Assembly (NCBI GenBank): GCA_024529925.1
Contig: JAFEUB010000787.1
Coordinates: forward strand, 509,501-573,500
From: Ophthalmolycus amberensis
Lineage: Eukaryota; Chordata; Actinopteri; Perciformes; Zoarcidae
DNA length: 64,000 bases
Reading direction: 5' to 3'
Shown here: piece by piece, positions 33,709-46,130 of the stretch
Layout of the letters: the number at the start of each line of letters is the position of its first letter
Position numbering within the stretch: the stretch's first letter is position 1
Notes under the pieces: model-generated
What the model was told of the DNA's origin: nothing
What the model saw: only the letters and a program-made list of their open reading frames with translations
Databases searched by the model: none
Program-made: the position numbers and the translations under genes

Positions 33709-36087
33709 CATGTTACACAATGCATCTTGTCAGTGGGTGAAATTGTGCCAGAAAACTCTCTGGACCTGTGTCTCTCGCTCTCTAGATGCAAAAGGTACAG
33801 CTCTCTGCAAAGGTGATTAGGAGTGTTTAATTTCCGATGTCTTCTCAGTGTTACTTCACCGTTTATACTTCTTTTTTTGTGGCACTTTCTTTTGCCAGTT
33901 TTGCAAATGTTCTGATATTTTAGAGACTCACAGAGAGATATGCAGCACAAAGATAGTTTTACATGAACACGCTGTCATTCGTCACATCTCTCCTTTGATT
34001 GGCTTTTGTGTACTTACAACTGCCGGTAACATTGTGGGCCCTCAGGCGTACATCAGCCGGAGTTGGACTGTGTTGTGCACGGACAATGTGTGACAGTCGG
34101 CTGTGATGTTTTAACTTCACAGTTAATGCAAAGCTGCTACAGCCAGCTACGTCACTGCTTTGGCCATGCAGACCCCTCATGTACAGTACAATCATCATCA
34201 TCTTGTTATATGTAGGTGAGGCCCTTGTGTAACATGTCATAATGCGTGTTGTCAATACATTAATTCAATTTAAAGCATGTCTATGTAACTTTTGAAAGAA
34301 AAAAATAGCCCCTTTATAAACAAAGAGATGAATTCATACATTGTTGCTTCTACAGTCATGCTTGGTCTGGTATGACCATTAGCTCATGGTGGCTAATGTT
34401 AGCAATCTTTCTGTTTTTTGAGGACTTGTTATTGTTACACAAGGTTTTAGCACTTTCCAGTGACGTTAGTAATAAAAGGAACACGGAAAGAGTCACAATG
34501 AAAGTGACCGTAACTTTGTCAAAGTAAGAGTTGTGACTTCTGTGTTTATGGAAACACTGAGGAAGCTGAAGACTCTTGAGTACTGCTTTTAAACCCCGGG
34601 TGTGGTGCTCTTTATGTTCTACACTGGAATTGTTGCAGAGGAATGAACGACTCTGACTCTTGTGGAGGCCCCTGTGTAAATAGTCAGTTTAGATCTGTCT
34701 GATGAGTAACCATTTTGGAAAAAGCGACCAATGGAAATACTAGAGCTTAAAGTCTAAATGTCGAAGCATGTGAATAAACCACATGGTTCGTAGAATTAGG
34801 GAGCTGAAAGGCCCAGACGGTGCAGGCCGGGTTGGCGTTATCACCCCCATGTAACAAAAGAATGGGCCGTCATGCCACACTGCTGTTGATAGCACAGCAT
34901 ACGTGCTATCCGCTGTCTATGAGGCCGCCTCGATAAGTGAGTTATCGAAGCTCTTCCGCTTCTCTCGGTGTCCTAGAAGACTCTACAACACTGGCTTTAT
35001 TGTTATCGTCACGGCACACGGTCCCAGGCTCTACTTTGCACTTTCGTTCTCATAGAAAGCGACGGGTTAGGAAACAGTGTGAGAAACCGCCGGACATGTT
35101 TTATGATCTCTACCATAACTGACAGCCGCTCCATGGATATGGAGACTATTGTAGGAGCGCTAACAAGACAAGTTCATTTATACATGCAGACCATTAGCAC
35201 AAATTTGCCTCAGGGGGCCTTTAAGACTCCCTCTGTCCTTTCAGACCCTCTCTTCAGAAAAGGAAAGTGTGTATGTAGGTGAGGAAAAGAGAGGGGGGGG
35301 GGGGGGTTAACGTCTACAATGAGAAAATGACACGTGTTGTGGTTTGTTCAAACTCTGTAAGATCAACAGGTAGCTGGGAAAACGTAACACAGAAATGCAA
35401 ACTGGGCTTGAACTTGTGGGTTACATGTGTCTGAGTCAGCGTCCGCTCAGCATGAGTTCCGGTGGCCCCAAACGATCGGTGCATTGAACTGCATGGGCAT
35501 CGGTCAAACAGCAGCGGATAATTGAAAGGAAGAGGTCACTCGTACGTGAACAATTGTATTTGCCCGTGTCAGTTGAAACACGGACGACACATAAGATAGA
35601 GTGATAAACTTAGAACAAAAAAGATAGAACGTAAAAGAGGACAGGTGTGATTGGCTAAAAACAAATGCAATAGCTTTATTCAAGTGCAGCAGAACAATAA
35701 TTGGGTAGTAAAGCATGGCAGCCACAATCATCATCATCATCACTAAAACACGTACATACATGCATAATCATTCACTTTAGTTTTCTAAACGTTGTCCCAG
35801 CGTCAAACTCTGCGTATTCATCGGAAGGCCACAATCATTTTTACACTAAATTTGTCATCGCCCTGTGACATGGGAAGATAATTAAGATAGTATTTTATTA
35901 ATAAGGGGATCATTGATGGAGTTCTTGGACATCAACCTCCCCTGCATTTTGATAAAAGGATGTCTCTGATAAGCACCACTATCGCTGTGTTGACGGGACA
36001 AATATCAAGGTAAAGGTCTCCGAGATGAGCCCATTCAGCCAGGCACATGGCAATCCACTGCTCTAATAAAACAGGTGTATCGCTGGG

Positions 36088-36473
36088 TGTGACGGCCCCT
36101 GTCTCTAATCACTGCAAGTATGCTTTTGTCCCTCTGTCCCTAGAGAGCAGATTACCTGATGCGGAGCACCTGGTCCAGGAACAGGGAGGGCATAAAACCC
36201 TGCTCTAGCGTTGCTCGGGGCGGGTTTACTCTCCGGTGTGCGTGGAGTGTTCCCAGCCAGTTGCTGCCGGTTATTTCGGTTTTGGTTTCCTTTGGTTTCG
36301 CTGACAACACTCACACTTCATCCCACACGCATCCACGTTGACACTACTGATGTTATTGACTGACACACTTCATACCTTTAACTATTTCTTGATTTGGTTA
36401 AATAAACATTTTACGTTACCATCATTTGTTGTGTCTGCCGTATTTGTCATGGCCTAGGAGCCGGGTTATGACA
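36088..36473 (+). mobile_element. Solo LTR of a retrotransposon with 5-bp target duplication
   Basis: 386-bp element beginning TGTGACGG and ending TTATGACA (TG...CA ends), flanked on both sides by CTGGG (36083-36087 and 36474-36478), the 5-bp target duplication expected of Gypsy/retrovirus-like integrases. Inside are a TATA-like GGGCATAAAACCC (about 36188-36200) and AATAAA at 36401-36406, placed as in an LTR read on the plus strand. No internal coding region adjoins it, so it is a solo LTR left by recombination between the two ends. The Gypsy assignment is inference. Confidence 0.85.
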
Positions 36474-37461
36474 CTGGGTAATAGGTGCTTACGTAACTCT
36501 GGCCCGCAGGCCATCCCACGGTTGACCTGCTATGGAGAAAAACCTGAGGATATTTATTTAACAAACCCCCCCCCCCACACACACCGTGTGCTCTGAGCGA
36601 AGGCAAATACTGTCGAAATGTGACTGATGACGTGTGTTTATTGTGTCACCAAACTTGTCCATCTTTTTTGGAGGGGGGCCTGAGTGAACGAGAGGCTGGA
36701 CATTATCAGGAAGAGGCGACACAGATAAAGGGCAGTCAAGTCAAGGGTTGTGCAGAAGTTACATTTGTAATGCCACATTGGATGCGTGGATTGTCTGCTT
36801 TGAGCTGGGCTGACTCAGTTTCACTGGCTTGTGGTCACTGCTGACTTTATTTGAGTAACTTCCCAGTCAAGTTACAGCTACTTTTGCTCGATTATTTATA
36901 AAATCACTGACTACACCGTGCATTTCCCCCTTTTTTACACATACACAAACAAAAAAACAAATGCAATGGAAAATGCATTGGTTAAACAGTGGAAACCCTG
37001 AACTACAACACATAGGAATTGAATCATGTGCCTCTCACCTCATACAGTGTTACTCTCTTGTGTGATCATAACAGTCTAGCTGGATATGAAAAACTGGTAC
37101 AGGGGACAAGGTAAAGTATTGGCTACTTATCACCGGAGCCGCTGGCAACCATAATGTGTAAATTGTGCGGGGAAATGGAGTTTTGCACATATGCTCGCCT
37201 GCCTTCGATTGCACCCTATCTTTCAAATCAATTTACTAACACAACACACACACAGTCACGGTTAACATACTTGGTTGCTTGCCAGGGAGATGCCAGTTGT
37301 GCACAGACATCATTCAGAATACCTGGTACTTTAATCAGCAATCTGTTTATTGGTCAAATTGATGACGATCAAAATTTCCCGGTGTCAAAGTACAGAGGGC
37401 AATGCACTAGCATTGGCATGTTTGCCAGGCTGAAGCCAGACGGGGCTTATCTGTAGATATC

Positions 37462-37713
37462 TTATTGTACATTTCAAATATGTTTCTATTTGCACTGTGC
37501 TGACTGTTTTTGATCGTTAAATGTTATTTTGATAGTTAAATGTTATTTTGATCGTTAAATGTTATTTTGATCGTTAAATGTTATTTTGATAGTTAAATGT
37601 TATTTTGATCGTTAAATGTTATTGTTTATTGTTGAATGTTATGCACCTTCCACCACGACAAATTCCTTGCAGGTGAAAACTTGCTTGGCAATAAACGGTT
37701 CTGATTCTGATAC
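37462..37713 (+). mobile_element. L2-type LINE 3' tail with internal tandem repeat
   Basis: 'tttcaaatatgtttctattt' then 'gcactgtgctgactg', a 19-bp tandem repeat, then 'cgacaaattccttgcagg' and 'ggcaataaacggttctgatt' with a GATTCTGAT end. The same framework is seen at 19893-19996. Confidence 0.75.
37512..37622 (+). repeat. Tandem repeat, about 6 copies of a 19-bp unit
   Basis: Unit 'gatcgttaaatgttatttt', with 'gata' for 'gatc' in some copies. It expanded inside the LINE tail between conserved flanks. Confidence 0.9.
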
Positions 37714-38013
37714 GTTGCTGCACAATGACTGCAATGTACTTTTATGTGACTATTAACTAACCATTAGGGGTTGCTAGCCAGCACTTCCTATATATATCAT
37801 TTATATATATCAGTGAGAGGTGCTAAAGCTAACAAATGTGCACGATAACACCCAGCAGCCCACACCAGAAGGCCCACATGAATGCATGCATTTTGCACAA
37901 ACAAGCTCTATGCATGTCATGTGCTCCTTGCACACGATATGAGACACATAGAATTCATGACCAAAACAAAATGAAGACAACACAACATGAGGTTCTGTGA
38001 AAGGGTAATGGTG

Positions 38014-38019
38014 TTTATT
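38014..38019 (-). terminator. cdo1: Polyadenylation signal of cdo1
   Basis: AATAAA on the minus strand (plus 'tttatt') about 1.03 kb after the cdo1 stop codon. The implied 3' UTR includes a (CT)n tract at 38275-38318. Other signals may be used. Confidence 0.4.
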
Positions 38020-38270
38020 GGTCTACAGTTATGGCCAGATTTATCCTTTTACTGCATCGCGGAAATCATTTTGACAGTGCCATGAGAGGCGCCGTGCTGT
38101 GAAAGCTATACGCACTATATATATATAAATACAGCTACAATTAGAATATGCCAAAATCCTGAGAAAAGGTTTGAGTTTCATCGAAACACGTCGTCCGCTA
38201 GTAACACAACAAGGCTCCTACTGGCCAGAGTATGAATACATTTAGGAGTGACACAGAGGCTTGCCGATTT

Positions 38271-38274
<4 letters not shown>

Positions 38275-38318
<44 letters not shown>
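38275..38318. repeat. (CT)n microsatellite
   Basis: About 21 CT units in the probable cdo1 3' UTR (GA repeats in the mRNA sense). Confidence 0.95.
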
Positions 38319-38321
<3 letters not shown>

Positions 38322-39050
38322 CTCTTAAGCACTCTCCTGCAAATAAATTACAACCATCGCACAAAAAAACAACACAACTCTAAAGCTTTACATTTTCTTT
38401 TTTCCAAATGCAAATGGAACAAACTTTTTTCTTTGTAATTGGGTGATACAAACGATGTTACACTTTACCATTTTCAACAGGTGTTAAGACAATTTTGAGT
38501 GGCATAAATTGACAGTAAAATACAGCTATAAAAGTGCTCCACCGATAACAAAACTGTTGATTGCAGAACTATTTTTTTTTTCTTTTTCTTGAAATATAAA
38601 ATTTTAAACACTATAACAGCAATATCCTCCCCCCAACACACACACACTTTTTTTTTTTTTTTTTTTAAATGCTAAAGCTCTACTCTCTGACTATGGGCCA
38701 TAACTTTACAAAAGTGTGGTTACACAGGTTCGTGGATAAACAGGAATGTTGTTATTGGGAAAGGGTCTCCTCAGGCCCAGCAAACAAAAGGCAGATTCAA
38801 TCCATGTCCGAGCCTATTCATGCATTCGTCCTGTGCTCATCAGTATTTGCCAAGCTCAACACTGGGCAAGCGATAAAGCCATTCTAATTACTGGGTTGTC
38901 CTTTTGAACCGGCCCGCTCCTGATTTCTAAATGGGTTGCTTAGTCATAGCAGGTCCACATTTCGCTTCCCCCAGCAGTTTCCCCTCGAATCAATTTCACA
39001 ACATTGTCATTTTAAATGCCTTCGTCACCCGGAGCCTCCTTTGGTGACCG

Positions 39051-42000
39051 TTAGTTGTTCTCTTGGGAGACTGTGGATTCCTGTGAAAAGAAAACAGACC
39101 AAGAGGTCAGATCATTAGTCACAGAATTACACGACCCTTCACCTTTCAGTAAGTCCGAGCCAAAACAGGGTTATTCAGTCAGGTTCCTAATTTGGACCTC
39201 AAGTTTTCCGATGTGATACGGCACCTAATCGCTCATCCATCCAGAAAAACAACAACAACCTCAGACCACTGTCGAGAGCGAGGGACGTAGCGAGTTAAGT
39301 TCGCTGTGTGCTCCCTGCTATCTTATCTCCTCTGTTTGGTGTCGCAATCCGATGCACTGACTTGGTCAAGGTGTACTTATGCAACCTGTACGTTTCCGAT
39401 AAGGCCACTCTCGGTGGCGGAGGTCCTATAGCGTAGGCGCTCTTGTTTTCACATCCTTGTGCTACTTTCATTCATATCTAAAAAGTTCATTCTTTAGTCC
39501 CTGAACATAAACGTTTTTTTTTTTAAACAGCGACAACATGTCTTGCCTACCAAAGCAACAGTTTTGCTGAAACAGCAGCAACTGGAAACACATGTAATGG
39601 ACAGCAAATGGAAACTTTCTATTAAATCCCTAAATCTCCAAAGGGTGCTGCTTTAATTGCCGTGCTTAATGAGAGTATCAGCAGGCCATAAAAACCTCCC
39701 ACTTCCTGCTCATAAGGCAGAGTGGGGTGAGGAAGTCTGTGAGTGGTCCTGTGTGTGGTGGTGGTATGTAGTAATGTATATATTTAGGCTGTCAGTGTTT
39801 TGCATGCAATGCTATGATTAAAAAGTTGTTTTCGACTGTGCATGTTGTCATAATATCACACATCTTTGGGTTTAACTTCCCACAATCATAACTTCCACCT
39901 ACAGAATTTGACTTTGCAAAGTTTGGCTGTCCAAAGACCAAGACACCATTCTCTTTGGTTACTGTACATTTTCCATTGAATATGTATCAAAGCCATAAAA
40001 AAAAGTCCCTTACAAATGGAGTCCTCTCTCCGTATTTGCTCCAGAAGGTCATCTTCACAGTGTTCCTGTGCCCCGTCCGCTGGTCATAGGTCTGGCAGGT
40101 CTGGAAGGGCGGACTGTACAGGTGCAAACTGGCTGCGCACTCTGTGTGGCTGCCGTTTTCCACACGATGCAGGCCAAGGGAGTCTGAAATGTGCAAACGC
40201 ACGAACAAGGAAAAACATATATTCAGACCATACATTCAGACAGCCACTGGCATGCTGTGAAATGGGGCTTGCGGGCCCGCTCCTGGCAGTGAGACCAAAC
40301 ATCACACCAGGGCTCTGATGGCTTTGAGGAAAGACTCAAGTCAGCAGAGATTTTAGGGAGAGAGACCAGCTGTTCAAAGTCAGAGCTGTTCCGGTTACAG
40401 TCCTGTTTTGAGAAAACGTCCCTGCAGAGGTTGGAAACTTGCTGTAAAAAGTGACACACTTACTCCCGACTGTTTCAGAGATAATACATATCTCATGTGG
40501 GACAGAACGTGTAAAGAACAATTATTGTATTGTTCTGAACACATAATAATGTGAAGGTTTTAACCCATAGAGTGACGCAGGAATGAGGCCTAAAATGCGG
40601 ATGTAAGTTAGCATTTCTTCTGATTCCTTTGTTTTGAAGTCAATGTTTTTTTTTAATGGGTTTTGCCTAGTCTGTGGTTAACACAAGTTCAAGATAATTG
40701 AAAGTTCTGTTCTACGATATAACAAATTACATCAGTAAATACCCCTCTTGCAAGTTTTGAAGCTTTTACGTGTCTTAAAAAAGGCGGTTAAATGGCTAAA
40801 CGTTAGCTTTTTACTTCTGACAACGCTTCAAAAATCACTAAAGCGGTGTTCATCTGTTGACGGTTATCTTGCAGAACAAAACATAAACGTTTGTTTGCCA
40901 CAGATGTTATTTTCTGAAATAATCCAAAACCCAATGGAAAGGTGCCGTCGGCTTTTTGTCGACGGAACCGGTGCGATGCTAACTCCCGGTTTACGGCCTA
41001 CAAAAAATATGTCATCCCTGCAGCACTTTGTGAAGAATCACTATCGCACCTTTCCCCCAAACAAACAAACAAACAAACGAGCATTACTGTAACAGAATCA
41101 AGATGCATACATTTCTGAAGAAGGGTGATTCTCTCTTCAAAAAGCAAAGACACAACCAGCACACAGTCCGGCTTCTCACCGTTTATGTAAGCAACGTTGT
41201 TCTCCTGGAGAATCCTCTGTGACTTCTGGACCATGTCCCCTTTTGATTTATTGTCCGGCCAGTCAAACAGCGTCTCCTTCAGCTGACCCTGCAGCAGCTT
41301 CATGAAACAATGGGAGTCTGTGTGGTCGTGGATGCTGCTGCAAATCGTACGGAAAACGCACGAGAACACAGTGTCAGAACACTGAGAAGAACACACTTCT
41401 CTTCATGACCAAAAAGAAACATTCAAAAACATCTGCCCTGTGAAGGAATTGATGGGATTCTGTCACAAGGTGAGACCGTTTTTAGGAACTCCAGATCTTT
41501 TCTTCCTTGTGTCATGACATGCACACTGTTCCTCCAGAGCGGCAGATGCTGTCTCATTATAATCTTTTGAGTAATGAGTCAACCAATTGCATAACTTTTT
41601 TCATGCCGCTCTTGTGAATTACAGTTGTCCGGCCGATAAAGCCATGTGTGTAACCATCAATCCTTACTGTTAGTGCTATCTGCTCGTCAAATACTATGTA
41701 ATCAATCATATAAAGACATAGATATTATCATGATAACAGACTTAAATGGATCAGTGCGTTTCCACAGGTTCAGGTGGCGTTTGCTGACATAGTGAGACAA
41801 GCGACAGATATCATAGAATAACATTTACATAACTTCCTGTCTGTCTGTAGAACACAGCCCTCTCTTATCTCTAGTGACTTGAATTTCCACAGAAGATAAA
41901 GCGTTAATAGCTTTATGCAACGGCCATAATAGCTTTTAATCAGCGGTGATCTGTGAGATCTTGTTGATTCCATATTGCGATGAGAAAAACACAGCGTGAT

Positions 42001-42818
42001 CATATTTTGTAATAAATGAGTGTCTCACCTGCCGTGGCCTTCTCCCCAGCACAGAATCATGAGATTGAACTTCCCGTTGCCCTCGTTAACCAAGTTCCTA
42101 GTGTACCTGCAAGAGAGGACGATTTGCTCAAAAAAAAACCCAAAAGAACAGAGAGACATCCGGCTTATAAAAAAGTCTCAAAGGAGTCCAGAGATAAGTT
42201 TTTATCCCAAAATGTTAATTAAATGTTCTGGAAATGTTAATGTTAAATGGGGGGGGGGGGACAGTGGAAACACATGCTGCTTTTCACTGAATAATGAATT
42301 CCAATAACGTAGACTTGTTTTTAGGACAAACTATCAATGTGAGCACCAATATTCAACCATTATTTATGTGATAAAAATGTTAAACTTGATTTTCATTGAT
42401 AGAGCCACCTCCAGTATTCCACAGTGAACCTATCGTGAGATTACTTAGTTGTAATGCATCACTTATATTGTTACAAACACGATCTGTCCCCTGTATTAAA
42501 ATCCTGGGTTAGGGGTGGGGGGTGTGGGGGGGGGGGCAGACGACAAAATGGGGTCATTACTGTTCATTGTATGTCCACACAGATAACTTGTCGACAGCCT
42601 GCGTCCTTGCTCGGACTGTAAATATTGGTATTTTTGTTCCTACTCCGTGCTATTCCGTCAGTGTCCAAATGTGTTCGAGGTAGCTGCGGCTCAATGTGCG
42701 GACACCAGGCAGTCCCAGTCAGTCGGGTGTGCCTCCGTTCTCGGCGTTGATTGGAGCGCCCCACCGCTCCCCTAAACTAATCAAAACACTGGAGCCATTG
42801 GAAACGTCTGAACAGAGC

Positions 42819-42911
<93 letters not shown>

Positions 42912-43451
42912 CTCTCTCTCGCTCTCTCTCTTTCTTATCTTTAAATAACATGTGACCATATGGCTACTTTGTATGGAAACCACAACATGGTATCCATTCA
43001 GTAATTTGCTAACTTTATTCCCTTTTTTTTCAAGGGCAGTTTGTTTTTCTACAGCAGCCAGAAAAAGTGTTTTTTCCTCCAATAAAAAGTAAAAGCAGCA
43101 TGCATAAAATATAGACACAATAAGAACAAAAGTAAAATATATGATTGGGAAACAAACAAGGTGACAGACAGCGACGGAGCAAGAGTTCAAAGTGCAGCTG
43201 CATCATACATGAGTAACAACTGATTAGTAAGTTGCTGTACAATATCCGAAGCATTGCGAATCGCGAGCTTCTTTTTTTTACCTGTACTGGTCAAATTTTG
43301 CATACTTCATCCACTCCTGAGGGTTGCTCTCGTATGCTTCCATTATGCCTTGGACCTCCTCAACGTTGATGCTGTCGCTCTCGAAAATGTTGTGCAGGGT
43401 TTGGATCAGGTCGTCCAGAGTTTCTGGCTTCACCACCTCGGTGTGCTCCAT
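39051..43451 (-). CDS. cdo1: Cysteine dioxygenase type 1, complete
   Basis: Cytosolic non-heme iron enzyme that oxidises L-cysteine with O2 to cysteine sulfinate, the first step toward taurine and sulfate. Five exons: 43451-43282, 42106-42029, 41337-41180, 40183-40014 and 39080-39051 (TAA), 201 aa (human 200). The cupin signature is intact: iron ligands His86 and His88 (SIHDH) and a third His in GLHRVEN; Cys93 (SHCF) and Tyr in LHLYSPPF for the Cys-Tyr crosslink; Arg60 (YTRNL) for the substrate carboxylate. The tiny last exon gives a C-terminus ending QENN, like human LENN, which fixes the 3' end. A one-residue insertion (KSKGDMV) explains the extra length. The start is the only ATG in frame, and its MEHTEVVKP resembles human. 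All introns are GT-AG. It is head-to-head with ap3s1 and tail-to-tail with cep78. Confidence 0.97.
42818..42930. repeat. Long (CT)n microsatellite in cdo1 intron 1
   Basis: About 110 bp of almost pure CT with two 'cg' interruptions near the right end. In the cdo1 transcript it would be (AG)n. Confidence 0.95.
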
Positions 43452-43555
43452 CTCTCTGCGGAGGGGGGGGGGGAGGGGGGTTCTGTTTTCAGATAGTTCT
43501 GCTCAGTTAAAAACAACGGGTTTCTCTTGTACTAACTGTCGGCGAGTCCTTTACT

Positions 43556-43562
43556 TTTTATA
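43556..43562 (-). promoter_or_regulatory. cdo1: TATA box of cdo1
   Basis: TATAAAAAG on the minus strand about 105 nt before the start codon, with no intervening ATG or splice site. The transcription start is expected about 25-30 nt downstream (near 43530), giving a short leader of about 80 nt. Confidence 0.6.
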
Positions 43563-46130
43563 GGCTGGGGCTGCAATTTGGGGGCGAGCTGGTGTTGGAC
43601 TGTACCATTATGGGAGAAGGTGGACGCCCACAGCACGCAGTCTAATTTAAAAACATTTTCATCATGAGCGCAGAATGAAATATTGCCAATAATAGAATTA
43701 ACGCGGCTGCATCTTCATCACATTTGCTCACTAGAAATAACACATTTTCTATATATTTTCATTTTGCATGCTTTCACTCAAATACATATGCAGTCATTTG
43801 CAGACAACTTGGACTAATCCTCTCTGAGTACAATTCCACCACGTTGCCACAAACACAGCCCCCCCCCCCCCCCTCTCTTTCTCCCTGAGCCATTTCTCCA
43901 ACAATAGATGTCCAGTCTTGTTTTCTGTTGTTTTTTGTGGGCCCTCTCCTCCAGAAACTCAGTCATCGACACATTGTACAAGGTGTGTGTGAGGCTCACA
44001 AACAAAGTAAAAGTAAAAGTGCGTGTGTGGGCAAGTTAGAATGGTGTCACATCAAAAAAAAAGGAGTATCAGGACAATGGGAAAGTGATTGATTGCAGAT
44101 GCTGTGCTAGTGTGTCCTTGTTGCGTCACTTAGGAATCTTGTCAAACGAGATGATTCCATAAAGACATGCAGGGTGTGAGTGAAACATTAGTAAACATAT
44201 AGTAAATAATATGAATTAAATTAAATTAAATGAGAAAATAAAAAGTGAAAGGGATAGCCCACTATCAGTGAAATGCAAGTGTCAGAAATAAAAGTCCTCA
44301 TTGGAGCTGCTGCATCTTGGGTATGTATCAGTGCACTGTTTCTATCTTCAGCCCCAGATCACTGACCTGAGACCAGTAAGCAATAGGAGTAACGTTAAAA
44401 ACGTAACTGTGGGACAGAATAATGTAGTAAATCAGATGCAAACTGGCAGTCAGTCAGTTGGAGGGACTCCACCCGAAGAGGCCTGAAGGCATGCAACATG
44501 TCAGCGGAAGCTTCCACAGTATTTGATAGAAGTTACTGTGGGTCATATGGTGCACATATAAAAAGTGTTTTGTTCCTGCACGCTGTGGACCAGTGGTTGC
44601 TCAGAAATATATTAAATATCACTGCAGGTGTCAGGGTGCTCGGCTGAGACTTTCAGAGCAATGTCTTGCTCGAGGACACTTTGGAATGTTAGAGAAATCA
44701 GAGGGATCGTGTTTGGTTGAGAGCTGCACACTTTTCACCCTTTTCAGAAAAGGATGAGTTTAAATCGTCAACATTGTACTGGTTTCCACAGGTTAGGGTC
44801 CAAACCACTGTTAAAAGTCAACTTGAGTCGTGGGGAAATCCTCTCTGGCTGAGGAAGACACGCAGGTCTTAAAAAGTAAAGAGTGTTCTTTGCAATGTTC
44901 TTTTGCAAGTTGTCCTCTGAAATACCTCATCAACAGCAGATGTGCTGAGGCTCCACCTTGTGGCTAAAAGTTAAACCGACTCTACCCATTTAGTACCACT
45001 GATGGGGGATATTAAACTGATGCTCTTGGTTTGAATGGAAAATTACATCTAAACTGGTTTCCCAAAAAACGAATGTAACTTTAATGTGGAAAATGAATGA
45101 GGTGCTGATGTTCATAGATTGCTTGAATCCACGTGTTGCTTCCGTCTGCTCATGCAAACAACAGAACAGTTATTGACTGGGGAAATATCATTTCCATAAA
45201 TAAAGAACAAAAAATGTTCCCAACTGCAGACTTTTTCTCATTTTATTTTGTAAGTATTTCTAAAACATCTCTAGAACAAAAAAGCACGAAAAACTTCCCT
45301 TGTGATTATTCTTTTTTTTACCGTATTATTAAGTACAATCCTAGAGCTATTATGTGTGAATGCAGACTTTTGTTTGCGTATTCCCCTAATCTGAAATGTT
45401 AGATGATGATGATAATTATTCTTCCTAATATATTACCATAGCATGCTTCACACATACAACGTTCACAACAAACTGTGGAAAAAACATTTGAATTGTTGAA
45501 TTGTTGATAGTGTAATAAAGTGACTGCAGGTGTTATTTGCTAACTAGCCAAAACAAACAACACATATATCTATACATGGGCAAATTGATGAACAATGTAA
45601 TTGTTCTTTACATTTTTTTCACATTTTAGGGCTCAAAACTAGTTGCCACTTAAAATGAAATAAATAACAAAAATAAAAATGGTGTAGCATAAATCATATA
45701 TGCTACAAGACGCAATAAGAATGAATACATCTTTGACAAAACACATGAAATTGAGACAAAGACACAGTCAAACCCAAACCACTGCATGGGTGATCCAAGT
45801 ATCGCTCTTATCAGCAATAAATAATCACATTTCCCCTCTACGGTTTGCAGCGCCAGACGGAGGTTCAGTTTGAACCACCGCGGCCGCCGTACCAGCAGGA
45901 GGAGGAGGAGAGCATGACTGGTCCTTTGACGTGGAATATTTCCGTAAAGAGACGATGGAGGAGTAGCAGCGTGTAGCTCGAAGCTATCCCGTATTACCCT
46001 TAAATCGAGACGGGATTTAGCCCTGAACACTCACTCGGATCTGGGATCACGGGAGTCGACAGACGACAGACAGTCTTCCGCAGACTGACCCCTTTCTGTT
46101 CCCCCCGCCTCCCTGCACTCAGCTACAGTC
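43563..46130. other. Bidirectional upstream region between cdo1 and ap3s1
   Basis: About 2.6 kb between the two divergent start codons. The part next to ap3s1 (about 45840-46130) is GC-rich with CpGs (gccgccgtaccagcaggagg) and is the likely promoter and leader. The rest is AT-rich. I searched the minus strand here for ATG12 exons because that gene lies between these two in human, and saw none. Confidence 0.5.

Larger units (their letters stand above)
33730..38000. other. Intergenic stretch between the convergent cep78 and cdo1
   Basis: No gene supported. It holds the solo LTR at 36088-36473, a LINE tail with a tandem repeat (37462-37713), poly-G and poly-C runs near 35290 and 36570, and an open plus frame at 37154-37456 containing VSKYRGQCTSIGM, perhaps a transposon protein scrap just before the LINE tail. 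The rest is unremarkable. Confidence 0.55.

Noticed and set aside
45650..46030. 126-codon minus-strand frame next to ap3s1
   Set aside because: Lies over the GC-rich ap3s1 promoter/leader; no ATG12 or other domain match.
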